Positions 16,125 to 23,901 of a stretch of 24,290 nt of DNA are shown one piece after another. The translations under genes were made by a program, and so were the position numbers. The stretch lies in NCBI GenBank assembly GCA_040877875.1, contig JBBDNC010000085.1:1-24290 (forward strand), written 5' to 3'. Below the pieces are notes generated by a model. The model was not told the DNA's origin. It saw only the letters and a program-made list of their open reading frames with translations, and did not search any database. Each line of letters begins with the position of its first letter. Positions within the stretch are counted from its first letter, which is position 1. Source of the stretch: JBBDNC01 sp040877875. GTDB taxonomy: Bacteria > Bacteroidota > Rhodothermia > Balneolales > Balneolaceae.

Positions 16125-16290
16125 GCGTTTCTGCTTTGGTTGATTGGATCGGAGATCAGGTGAGGGACCTGGTCCGCCGACAGATGATATCCTCAAGCCA
16201 GGGACAGCTTCCATTGAATCTGCCTGGCTGCCGGCGACTGAATCGCCAACCCGGCCCGTTTCATCTGCAAAATAATAAACTCCCGCACAA

Positions 16291-16312
16291 ATTTTAACCA
16301 TTTGGTTGAAAT
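16291..16312. promoter_or_regulatory. Operator-like palindrome O1 (repressor side)
   Basis: ATTTTAACCA-TT-TGGTTGAAAT is symmetric at all but one arm position (T16295/G16308) and shares AACCA..TGGTTGA with the second site 137 bases away. On the minus strand it lies within a possible promoter (CTGACA, then TAAAAT at a long 20-base spacing) driving the repressor gene. Proposed as a TetR binding site for autoregulation. Confidence 0.6.
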
Positions 16313-16430
16313 ATTTTGTCAGCCGTCTCTTTGCATCCTTTTTACCGGGAGATATTCAGGTTCTCTAAAGAAATAGTTAACAGGAGCTTATCAGTGGAAT
16401 ATATTTGAATTATCCGACTTTATTAAGAAA

Positions 16431-16446
16431 TCAACCATATGGTTGA
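16431..16446. promoter_or_regulatory. Operator-like palindrome O2 (efflux operon side)
   Basis: TCAACCATATGGTTGA is a perfect 16-base palindrome, the size expected for a TetR-family dimer site. Its right half overlaps the -35 hexamer TTGAAT (16443-16448) of the efflux promoter, so bound repressor would block RNA polymerase. Confidence 0.7.
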
Positions 16447-16471
16447 ATCAGATAATCAATTCCTTTATTAT
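16443..16471 (+). promoter_or_regulatory. Promoter of the efflux operon (predicted)
   Basis: TTGAAT (16443-16448) and TATTAT (16466-16471) are separated by exactly 17 bases, a good sigma70-type promoter, 50 bases upstream of the preferred start codon of the TolC-like gene. It overlaps operator O2. Confidence 0.5.
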
Positions 16472-16520
16472 GTCCATGAACAGAGTTGATTGAATGGAAT
16501 TACATTTATGGAAGAGTGTT

Positions 16521-17816
16521 ATGATCAAAAAAAGTATTTTGAACCTGCTCCTTATTTTGATGGCCGGAACTGCCTGGGCGCAATCCTCCGGGCAGAATAT
16601 TTCACAGCCATTTACCCTGGAACAGGCATACGAACGGCTGGAACAAAACTACCCGGTTGCCGACAAGGCCGAAATACAGCGGCAGATTACCGAACTCAAC
16701 CGGAAAATCGCCCGGTCGGGATTGATTCCGGAACTTCAAATCGAGGCAAGTACAAGCTACCAGTCGGATGTTACCGACTTTCCATTTTCGACTCCCGACT
16801 CCGAAGTTCCCACGTTCAGCAAAGATCACTACAATTTTTCCCTGGATGTTACACAGCCAATCTATGATGGCGGACGTGTACGTACTATGCAGGAATCAGA
16901 GCAGCATGCCGGAAATGCGGAACTGGCAAGGATTCGTTCCAGCCTACTGAATGTACGCATGCAACTGGAGCAGGCCTGGTTCGGGATCCTGATGATGCAA
17001 AAGCAGGTGGAGACCCTGAAACTTTTACACGATGATATTCGGGAGCAGCTCGAACAGGTACAGGCCCTGGTTCGAAACGGAGTGTTGCTTCCGGGCGAGG
17101 CACAGGTGATGGAAGCCGAGCAGATCCGGGTAGAACAGGAGTTGGCTGGTATCCGGGGGGATATCCGTGCAGGGTACCGGGTGTTAAGTGAGATTCTGGG
17201 GGTGGAGCTTTCAAAGGATAGGCCTCTTGAAGTCCCGGAGGATTCCGGACTGGAGAGCCTGTTGGGAAATGAAATTCGCCGCCCCGAGTTTCAACTGTTT
17301 GACTCGGGCGCGCTTCAACTTGAAGCACAAAAAAACAGAGCCCGGGCAGATCAGCTTCCTTCCCTGTCGCTGTTCACAAAATCGGCATATGGCCGGCCGG
17401 GCCTGAATGCCTTTGACGACGATCTTCAACTCTATTGGGTCGTGGGTCTGCGTGCCCGGTGGAGTTTCCGGAATACCAGAAATGCCTCCATGAAACAAGA
17501 TATACTGAATCTTCAGCAGCGAAACCTGGAATCTGATCGACAGGCTTTTACACGTCAGCTTCAGGCAGAGTTGAGAAAAGCGGAAGAGGAAATGGAGGCG
17601 ATCCGGCAGCAAATCGAACAGGACGAGAAGGTGCTGAAATTACGTGAACAGGTCGTGGAAGAAAAGCGGAAACAGCTTGAACGGGGAGTGATTACATCAA
17701 CGGAATATATGATGGAACTGAATGCCGAAACCCGGGCGAGAACTCAACTTGAACTCCGGAAAATCCGGTTGGCAAAGACAATCACTGAATACAAAACCAA
17801 ACGTGGACAGTCATGA
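16521..17816 (+). CDS. TolC-family outer membrane efflux protein
   Basis: From the ATG at 16521 the product is 431 residues with a clean signal peptide (MIKKSILNLLLILMAGTAWAQ). An ATG at 16494 would add nine residues before it, but GGAAG stands 7 bases ahead of 16521 and the signal peptide is best from there. The mature protein has the repeated TolC plan: helical pairs (AYERLEQNYPVADKAEIQRQ; LEQAWFGILMMQKQVETLKL; a long coiled coil of QQIEQDEKVLKLREQVVEEK), with outer-membrane strand segments (YNFSLDVTQPIYDGGRV; LYWVVGLRARWSF). It forms the exit channel for the adjacent HlyD-like adaptor and ABC-2 transporter. First gene of the operon; its stop overlaps the next start by four bases (ATGA). 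Confidence 0.93.
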   Translation: MIKKSILNLLLILMAGTAWAQSSGQNISQPFTLEQAYERLEQNYPVADKAEIQRQITELNRKIARSGLIPELQIEASTSYQSDVTDFPFSTPDSEVPTFSKDHYNFSLDVTQPIYDGGRVRTMQESEQHAGNAELARIRSSLLNVRMQLEQAWFGILMMQKQVETLKLLHDDIREQLEQVQALVRNGVLLPGEAQVMEAEQIRVEQELAGIRGDIRAGYRVLSEILGVELSKDRPLEVPEDSGLESLLGNEIRRPEFQLFDSGALQLEAQKNRARADQLPSLSLFTKSAYGRPGLNAFDDDLQLYWVVGLRARWSFRNTRNASMKQDILNLQQRNLESDRQAFTRQLQAELRKAEEEMEAIRQQIEQDEKVLKLREQVVEEKRKQLERGVITSTEYMMELNAETRARTQLELRKIRLAKTITEYKTKRGQS

Positions 17817-18697
17817 AATTAAAAAAGTATATCGGTTTGTGGGCAATAGGAATGATCGCCGTTGCCTGTTCTGTCGAGGATCGATCGGACGCCTACGGAC
17901 AATTTGAAGCCGATGAAGTGGTCATCTCCTCCGAAACGCAGGGGACTCTGCTTCAATTTCAAGTGGAGGAGGGGGACCGGTTGGACCCGGGAGTTTCGGT
18001 GGGCCTGGTGGATACGACGCAACTGGCTCTTCAAAAAAATGAAATCCAGGCCAATAGGGCATCTGTTCGGACCCGTCTTGCCCGGCTGGATGCCGAGAAA
18101 GCAGTTGTTCGATCCCAGCTTGAAACCGCAGAAAAAGAACTGGGCCGGGTGGCATCCCTGGGCAGGGAAAACGCTGCGACCCAGCAACAAATCGACCGGG
18201 CCGAAGGTGAAGTAAATACGCTGAACCGGAGGGTCCAGGCCGTGGAAGCAGAAAAGCAATCTGTTTACGCAGAACTGGAACGTTTACAGGCCCGCATCGA
18301 GCAGGTAACGGATCAGATCCGGAGGGCGGAAATCATCAACCCGCTCCGCGGGACCGTCCTGGCTACTTATACGGAACAGCATGAACAGGTATCGCCCGGC
18401 AAGCCGCTCTACCGGATTTCAAACCTGGAGGAGATGGAACTTCGGGTTTACGTATCCGGCGCACAGCTTCCGCAAGTCCGCATCGGAGAGGAAGTCGAGG
18501 TGTTGATTGACCGGAATGAATCTGAAAACGAGCGTCTGACCGGTACGGTGAGCCGGGTGGCTTCCCGGGCGGAGTTTACTCCGAGGATGATCCAGACCAA
18601 GGAGGAACGGGTCACCCAGGTGTACGCCGTCACCGTTCGCGTGCAAAACCCCGATGGCCGGATTAAAATCGGAATGCCGGGAGAGGTGAACTTTTAA
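17813..18697 (+). CDS. HlyD/YbhG-like membrane fusion (adaptor) protein, probable lipoprotein
   Basis: The 294-residue periplasmic adaptor has a short hydrophobic leader ending AVAC-S (C19), a plausible though imperfect lipobox. Next comes a lipoyl-like half (ISSETQGTLLQFQVEEGDRL), a long alpha-helical hairpin (about 75-165, with ENAATQQQIDRAEGEVNTL near the turn), the second lipoyl half (INPLRGTVLATYTEQHEQVSPGKPLYRIS) and a beta-barrel (ELRVYVSGAQLPQVRIGEEVEV). It should link the ABC-2 permeases to the TolC-like channel, as YbhG is proposed to do in E. coli. Translation is coupled to the upstream gene by an ATGA overlap. A gap of 129 bases follows before the ATPase genes. Confidence 0.93.
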   Translation: MKLKKYIGLWAIGMIAVACSVEDRSDAYGQFEADEVVISSETQGTLLQFQVEEGDRLDPGVSVGLVDTTQLALQKNEIQANRASVRTRLARLDAEKAVVRSQLETAEKELGRVASLGRENAATQQQIDRAEGEVNTLNRRVQAVEAEKQSVYAELERLQARIEQVTDQIRRAEIINPLRGTVLATYTEQHEQVSPGKPLYRISNLEEMELRVYVSGAQLPQVRIGEEVEVLIDRNESENERLTGTVSRVASRAEFTPRMIQTKEERVTQVYAVTVRVQNPDGRIKIGMPGEVNF

Positions 18698-18826
18698 GGG
18701 TGCGTCCCTCTCCCAGTGTTTTGTCCGGAAACGTACAAGCCCGGTTTCTTTTCTATTTGAAAGATGTGAATAGGCCGGCATAGTACCCGGGTGATTCCTG
18801 AAACAAATTATAAACCTTTGGCCGAT

Positions 18827-19753
18827 ATGAATCCTGTTATCCACTTGCAAAATTTGACGAAATCGTTTGGAAACGTACAGGCATTGAAGGAGATCAGTAT
18901 GTCTGTGGAACAGGGGGAGTTATTCGGGGTGATCGGGCCGGACGGTGCCGGCAAAACCACTCTCTTCCGGATTCTGACCACACTGCTCACGCCTGATACG
19001 GGTTCGGCCACGGTACTGGATTTGGATGTGGTTCGCGATTACAAGCAAATTCGTCCGAAGTTGGGATATATGCCCGGACGTTTTTCGCTCTACCAGGATT
19101 TAAGTGTGGAAGAGAATATTCGTTTTTTCGCATCGGTGTTCGGCACGACCCTGGAGGAGAACTATGCCCTGGTAGAACCGATTTACCGTCAGATTGAGCC
19201 TTTCCGGAAACGTCTGGCCGGAAATCTTTCCGGGGGGATGAAGCAGAAACTGGCGTTGAGCTGTGCCCTGATTCACAAACCGAAGCTGTTGATTCTGGAT
19301 GAACCGACCACAGGCGTGGATGCGGTGTCGAGGAAGGAGTTCTGGGAGATGCTGAAGCAACTTCAGGAGGGAGGGATGACGGTTATTGTCTCCACGCCTT
19401 ATATGGATGAAGCCCGGCAATGCGGCCGTGTGGCGCTGATGCAGGAAGGGGAAATTCTGCAAATCGATACCCCGTCGCAAATTGTGGCTTCGTTTGAAAA
19501 ACCGCTGCTGGGCATCCGGGCTGAAAACCGATACCGGCTGATTCGTGCCCTGAACCGCTACCCCCATTCCCGCTCGGTTCACCCGTTCGGTGAATTCATT
19601 CACTATACAGACAGCAGAGAGACGCCCGATGTGGACGAAATCAAAGCCTTTCTGGTAGACGAGGGACTCAAAGAGGTGGTCATACGCAGGGTAGAGCCGG
19701 GCATTGAAGACAGCTTTATGGCCCTGATGAAAGGAGAGGAACAACATGTCTGA
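18827..19753 (+). CDS. ABC transporter ATPase 1 (YbhF N-terminal-half-like, degenerate site)
   Basis: The 308-residue ATPase (ATG at 18827; a GTG at 18791 would add 12 unlike residues) has Walker A GPDGAGKTT (37-45), signature LSGGMKQKLAL (134-144) and Walker B LLILDEPTTGVD (154-165). Two catalytic-cycle residues are missing: the Q-loop glutamine is G84 (GYMPGRFSLY) and the H-loop histidine is P191 (VIVSTPYMDEA). It aligns with the first half of E. coli YbhF, a single fused ATPase of the ybhGFSR efflux system. Residues about 225-308 form a C-terminal extension (LLGIRAENRYRLIRALNRYP) typical of ABC-2 exporters. It overlaps the next ATPase gene by eight bases, implying co-production at equal amounts. 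Confidence 0.94.
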   Translation: MNPVIHLQNLTKSFGNVQALKEISMSVEQGELFGVIGPDGAGKTTLFRILTTLLTPDTGSATVLDLDVVRDYKQIRPKLGYMPGRFSLYQDLSVEENIRFFASVFGTTLEENYALVEPIYRQIEPFRKRLAGNLSGGMKQKLALSCALIHKPKLLILDEPTTGVDAVSRKEFWEMLKQLQEGGMTVIVSTPYMDEARQCGRVALMQEGEILQIDTPSQIVASFEKPLLGIRAENRYRLIRALNRYPHSRSVHPFGEFIHYTDSRETPDVDEIKAFLVDEGLKEVVIRRVEPGIEDSFMALMKGEEQHV

Positions 19754-20483
19754 ACCGGTAATTTTCGTAGACAACCTGACCCGGATGTTTGGAGATTTCA
19801 GAGCCGTAGACCGTATCTCTTTTGAAGTGGGAAAAGGAGAGATCTTCGGTTTTTTGGGTGCCAACGGAGCGGGAAAAACCACTGCTATTAAAATGCTCAC
19901 CGGGCTGCTGACACCCACTTCCGGTCAGGCAACGGTTTCGGGAAAGGATGTCTACACGGAAGCCGAGCAGATCAAACAAAGCATCGGGTATATGAGTCAG
20001 AAATTTTCCCTCTATGATGACCTGACGGTGGAAGAGAATATCCGGTTCTACGGAGGGGTTTATGGCCTGGCCTCCCGTCGTCTCCGGGAAAAAACAGATG
20101 AGGTGGTACAGACCGTGGGACTCGGCGACATTCGAAAAAAACGGGTGGGTGCCCTGCCATTGGGATGGAAACAGAAGCTCGCGTTTTCAGTCTCCATCCT
20201 GCACAATCCCGGAATCGTGTTTCTGGATGAACCCACCGGCGGAGTGGATCCGATTACCCGACGGCAGTTCTGGGAGATGATCTACCAGGCGTCGGAAAAC
20301 GGCATAACCGTTTTTGTCACAACCCATTACATGGACGAAGCCGAATACTGCGACCGGGTCTCTATTATGGTGGATGGGAGAATTGAAGCACTCGATACCC
20401 CGGCTATGCTGAAGCAATCCTATTCGGCGGAATCGATCGAAGAGCTCTTTATTCAACTGGCACGCGGAGGGAAGAACGGTTGA
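19746..20483 (+). CDS. ABC transporter ATPase 2 (YbhF C-terminal-half-like)
   Basis: The 245-residue ATPase has Walker A GANGAGKTT (38-46), Q-loop Q85 (GYMSQKFSLY), Walker B VFLDEPTGGVD (158-168) and the H-loop histidine H194 (VTTHYMDEAE), all intact. The signature, however, is LPLGWKQKLAF (137-147) instead of LSGGQ, the same kind of change as in the second half of YbhF. Paired with the preceding ATPase, its ATP site would be completed by that partner's LSGGM and should be catalytic. The opposite site would combine the partner's altered Q- and H-loops with this degenerate signature. The start ATG lies inside the previous gene. Confidence 0.95.
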   Translation: MSEPVIFVDNLTRMFGDFRAVDRISFEVGKGEIFGFLGANGAGKTTAIKMLTGLLTPTSGQATVSGKDVYTEAEQIKQSIGYMSQKFSLYDDLTVEENIRFYGGVYGLASRRLREKTDEVVQTVGLGDIRKKRVGALPLGWKQKLAFSVSILHNPGIVFLDEPTGGVDPITRRQFWEMIYQASENGITVFVTTHYMDEAEYCDRVSIMVDGRIEALDTPAMLKQSYSAESIEELFIQLARGGKNG

Positions 20484-20516
20484 TAAGCGGGGAGGTGAAT
20501 CAAGAAACGGAAATCA

Positions 20517-20535
20517 CCGGCACCGGCCGGGTTTT
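20517..20535 (+). terminator. Weak intra-operon terminator-like hairpin
   Basis: CCGGC-ACCG-GCCGG (20517-20530) followed by GTTTT lies in the 140-base gap between the ATPase and permease genes. A five-pair GC stem with four T's could attenuate transcription into the permeases, but it is too weak to call firmly. Confidence 0.25.
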
Positions 20536-20623
20536 AGAATTTGCAGGGATTTTAAATGCCGGTCATCAGGCCCGGAATCCCGGAACGAAAAATTGGAAAT
20601 ATTCAAATTATAAAAATGGATAG

Positions 20624-21733
20624 ATGCATTCATTCAAAGGGTTTGTCATAAAAGAATTTAAGCAGATCTACCGCGATAAGCGGACCCTGACAGTCCTGTT
20701 CGGGATGCCGTTGATCATGATGATCCTGTTTGGATATGCCATCCGGAATGAAGTGAGCAACGCCCGAATCGCCGTGCTTGATTTTTCGAAAGATGAGGCA
20801 ACCCGTACCCTGATCCGGCAGCTCGATGCCTCCGGGTCCTTTACCATTGCTGCAAATCTTGAAAGTTATTCAGAGGTCGAGCCGCTATTTAAACAAGGCA
20901 GTGTTCGGGAGGTGGTCGTGTTTGAAGCCGGGTTTGCGGAAAAACTGACACGATTCGGAAGCGCCGATCTTCAGATTATAACAGATGCCACCGATCCCAA
21001 CCTGGCCAGCCTGCTTCAGGTCTATACCTCCCGGATTGTGGGTGATTACGAAAGATCCCTCAACGAAAAAGAACAGATCCGGCCAGCCGGAATACAGCCC
21101 GTGATACGGATGATGTACAACCCCGAACTAAGAAGTGCAAACCTGTTTGTGCCGGGGTTGATTGCCGTCATCCTGATGCTGATCTCCGCACTGATGACTT
21201 CCATCTCCATTACCCGGGAAAAGGAGATGGGCAACATGGAAATCCTGCTGGTTTCACCGCTCAAGCCGTATCATATTATCATCGGTAAAGTCCTGCCTTA
21301 TTTGGTTCTTTCCATTGTAAATGTACTGACCATTCTGATCCTGGCCGAATACCTGTTTGATGTCCCCTTTCGGGGTTCCTACTTCTTTTTCTTTGCCGAG
21401 GCCATCCTTTTTATCCTTACCGCGCTTGCTCTCGGGGTGTTTATCTCTGCGGTTGCCAACAACCAGCAGACGGCCATGATGGTTTCGCTGGCAGGACTGT
21501 TGCTTCCCACCGTGCTCCTGTCCGGATTCATTTTTCCAATTGCGAGCATGCCGGAGCCGTTGCAGTGGCTGAGTCACCTTATTCCCGCCAAGTGGTTTTT
21601 AATCATCGTGCGGAGCATCATGCTGAAGGGAGGGGATATCATCATCCTTTGGAAAGAGACACTGATCTTGCTGGGGATCACCCTGGGCTTTATGGCTCTG
21701 AGCCTGAAAAAATTTAATGTGAGGCTGCAATGA
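20624..21733 (+). CDS. ABC-2 type permease 1 (YbhS-like)
   Basis: The 369-residue inner-membrane permease follows the ABC-2 plan: one N-terminal helix (TVLFGMPLIMMILFGYAIRNE), a periplasmic domain of about 130 residues, and five C-terminal helices starting at LFVPGLIAVILMLISALMTS. TREKEMGNMEILLVSPLKPYH is the conserved cytoplasmic coupling segment that contacts the ATPase, and PIASMPEPLQWLSHLIPAKWFL is the usual segment before the last helix. The opening MHSFKGFVIKEFKQIYRDKR is typical of YbhS/YhhJ relatives. It should pair with the next gene product as a heterodimeric channel driven by the two upstream ATPases. Its stop overlaps the next start by four bases. Confidence 0.95.
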   Translation: MHSFKGFVIKEFKQIYRDKRTLTVLFGMPLIMMILFGYAIRNEVSNARIAVLDFSKDEATRTLIRQLDASGSFTIAANLESYSEVEPLFKQGSVREVVVFEAGFAEKLTRFGSADLQIITDATDPNLASLLQVYTSRIVGDYERSLNEKEQIRPAGIQPVIRMMYNPELRSANLFVPGLIAVILMLISALMTSISITREKEMGNMEILLVSPLKPYHIIIGKVLPYLVLSIVNVLTILILAEYLFDVPFRGSYFFFFAEAILFILTALALGVFISAVANNQQTAMMVSLAGLLLPTVLLSGFIFPIASMPEPLQWLSHLIPAKWFLIIVRSIMLKGGDIIILWKETLILLGITLGFMALSLKKFNVRLQ

Positions 21734-22860
21734 ATACGATCCGGTTTCTTCTCCACAAAGAATTTTTGCAGATTTTTCGCAACAAAGCCATGTTGCCCAT
21801 CTTGTTCGTGATGCCTGTCATACAGCTTCTGGTCCTCTCCTTTGCGGCAACCTACGAATTGAAGGAAGTGGATTTTGCCCTGGTGGATATGGATCGATCG
21901 GCGTTTTCAAGAGAGTTGACCCAACAGTTTCAGGCTACCGGGTATTTCATCCTTGCGGAGGAAACTTCCGATAAGGATCAGGCTCTGGAGCAAATGGGCC
22001 GGGGGGATGTGCAAATGATCCTTCACATCCCGGCTCATTTTCAACGTGACCTGACGTCCGGCTCTTCCGTGCCCGTACAGCTCACCATCGATGCGGTGGA
22101 CGGCAGTATGGCCGGGCTGATCCAGTCGTACGGCAGTTCCATCATCGAGGACTTTAACCGGACCCGATCGGCCGATTCAGAGCTCCTTTCCAACACGAGG
22201 AATATTTCACAGGCAAAAACGATTCGACTCATTCCGACGAACTGGTACAACCCCGACCTGGATTACCTCACGTTTATGGTGCCGGGTATTTTAGTGGTGC
22301 TGGTTTCCATGATCGGGCTTTTCCTGTCGGGAATGAATATTGTGCGTGAAAAAGAGATCGGTACGATTGAACAGTTAAACGTGACGCCCATCCGCAAGTA
22401 CCAGTTTATCTTCGGCAAACTGGTGCCCTTCTGGGTCATCGGGATGGTGGATTTGCTGGTTGGCCTGGCTTTGGCCCGCTACGGCTTCGATATACCTTTT
22501 CTGGGCAGCCTTTGGCTGATCCTGTTTGTGGCCGGAATCTACCTGGTCGTCGTGCAGGCCATCGGGCTGATGATTTCGACGGTTACCGGGACCCAGCAGC
22601 AGGCGATGTTCATTGCCTGGTTCATCATGGTCGTATTTATTCTGATGGGGGGGTTGTTTACTCCGATCGAAAGCATGCCCGGCTGGGCCCAGGGACTCAC
22701 CCAGGCCAACCCTGTAGCCTGGTTCATTAAAATCATGAGAATGGTGCTCTTGAAAGGGGCCGGCTGGCCTGAAATTCAGAACATGGTACTTCTTCTAACC
22801 GGTATGGGAGGGCTCTTTTTGATCGCGGCGATGAACAGATATAGAAAAACAGCAGGGTAG
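21730..22860 (+). CDS. ABC-2 type permease 2 (YbhR-like)
   Basis: The 376-residue permease is a paralogue of the preceding one: N-terminal helix (LPILFVMPVIQLLVLSFAATYE), periplasmic domain, and five C-terminal helices from MVPGILVVLVSMIGLFLSGM. The coupling segment is VREKEIGTIEQLNVTPIRKYQ, and TPIESMPGWAQGLTQANPVAWF precedes the last helix. It completes the exporter as the second membrane half, corresponding to YbhR. The ATGA overlap with the upstream gene suggests coupled translation and a 1:1 ratio. This is the last gene of the operon; the next gene is convergent. E. coli YbhFSR affects tolerance to cefoperazone and chloramphenicol, but the substrate here cannot be read from sequence. Confidence 0.95.
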   Translation: MNTIRFLLHKEFLQIFRNKAMLPILFVMPVIQLLVLSFAATYELKEVDFALVDMDRSAFSRELTQQFQATGYFILAEETSDKDQALEQMGRGDVQMILHIPAHFQRDLTSGSSVPVQLTIDAVDGSMAGLIQSYGSSIIEDFNRTRSADSELLSNTRNISQAKTIRLIPTNWYNPDLDYLTFMVPGILVVLVSMIGLFLSGMNIVREKEIGTIEQLNVTPIRKYQFIFGKLVPFWVIGMVDLLVGLALARYGFDIPFLGSLWLILFVAGIYLVVVQAIGLMISTVTGTQQQAMFIAWFIMVVFILMGGLFTPIESMPGWAQGLTQANPVAWFIKIMRMVLLKGAGWPEIQNMVLLLTGMGGLFLIAAMNRYRKTAG

Positions 22861-22894
22861 GAATGTGTGGCAAGGCCGAGGTCCAATCCGTTCA

Positions 22895-22927
22895 TCCTGC
22901 AGGATTCCCACCTGGCCAATTGCAGGA
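22895..22927. repeat. Inverted repeat between convergent genes
   Basis: TCCTGCA (22895-22901) and TGCAGGA (22921-22927) are perfect seven-base arms around a 19-base loop, in the 75-base space between the permease operon and the cupin gene. There is no T-tract, so a terminator role is only possible. Confidence 0.25.
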
Positions 22928-22935
22928 GCTCTCAT

Positions 22936-23901
22936 CTATCGGACAACCGCCTCATGGGAGTGTTCCTCGTTATAGGGCAATGCATTGTCTCCGTTCAGGC
23001 TGAGCCGTTCGTTAATGGCCCTGAGATGGTGGTCTACACCGATTTCACTGCCCGGAATAAAACCCGGCACGGTAATCACCTGGGCGACCACCCCATTATA
23101 TCCCCGGTGCATCACTCCCCGCGGGAGGTAGACCAGGTCGCCGACATTCAACTCATATTCCTCTATAAGCCCCTCCACATCCGACTCCTTGACTTCGCCC
23201 GGACGGGTAATCTGATCGACTTTTTCGCTGGTAATTATTTTGGCGCCGGGCTGAGTTAACTGAACCAGGTAAAACTCATCAAACCCGCCTGTGAGGGGGT
23301 GGTAGTGGCTGAAGGAATCATAAATTCTCACCCTGTGGGCATTCAAGGCGTGATAGATATATTCACCCACATCTTCCTGCCAGGTCAGCAGGATTCGCCG
23401 GTACGCATCAATATCGGTGGCACATCCGCCGGGGACGTCTGTGATGTTGGGATCCCAGTCCGGCCGGATAAAAGAGGGGAGATCGTCCCCCGGTGCTTCG
23501 GGGACTTTAAAGACCAGAAAACCCATTTCGGAATCCATCTGCAAGCGTTCCCCTTTGTTCAGAAGCAGGATATCACCGACAATGGCATCGGATTCCTTCC
23601 GGGAGTTGGCAGATGTAAAGATCGTGGCCTGCGCCATCACATCCTGATTGGTAACCCCGTCAATTTCCTGGACAAACACCACCTGGGTGTAGTCCTGAGG
23701 TTTCACTTCCCGGACGCCGGACAGGTACGACATGTCATAGCCGGGGTTCCGCTCTTTAAAGGCGTTGCGGATCGAGTTGAAGGTTTCCTTATCTCCGCCA
23801 CTACTCAGATTGACGATCTGTACCTTGTTTACCTTTTCCTGGGCCATACTTGCAACGTTAAAGGTTACGATCAGCAACAATGTCAACGATAGATATTTCA
23901 T
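22936..23901 (-). CDS. Exported bicupin-like metal-binding protein
   Basis: From the ATG at 23899-23901 the product is 321 residues with a signal peptide (MKYLSLTLLLIVTFNVASMA|QEK). An ATG at 23943 would add 14 residues before it and spoil the signal. The C-terminal half is a cupin: SHYHPLTGGFDEFYLVQ supplies H199, H201 and E209, and LPRGVMHRGYNG supplies H265. Together these make the standard three-His-one-Glu metal site. Residues about 50-130 (VVFVQEIDGV, DAIVGDILLLNKGERLQ) look like a second, metal-less cupin half, so it may be a bicupin. Cysteine C160 sits in a linker. The enzyme or binding role is unknown; oxalate decarboxylase and quercetinase-like dioxygenases share the fold. It is monocistronic and convergent with the exporter operon. 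Confidence 0.75.
   Translation of the reverse strand: MKYLSLTLLLIVTFNVASMAQEKVNKVQIVNLSSGGDKETFNSIRNAFKERNPGYDMSYLSGVREVKPQDYTQVVFVQEIDGVTNQDVMAQATIFTSANSRKESDAIVGDILLLNKGERLQMDSEMGFLVFKVPEAPGDDLPSFIRPDWDPNITDVPGGCATDIDAYRRILLTWQEDVGEYIYHALNAHRVRIYDSFSHYHPLTGGFDEFYLVQLTQPGAKIITSEKVDQITRPGEVKESDVEGLIEEYELNVGDLVYLPRGVMHRGYNGVVAQVITVPGFIPGSEIGVDHHLRAINERLSLNGDNALPYNEEHSHEAVVR

Noticed and set aside
16125..16301. 59-residue N-terminal extension of the TetR protein
   Set aside because: The extension is low-complexity and unlike TetR N-termini, and its ATG lies inside the operator-like palindrome O1. The ATG at 16124 gives a normal repressor.
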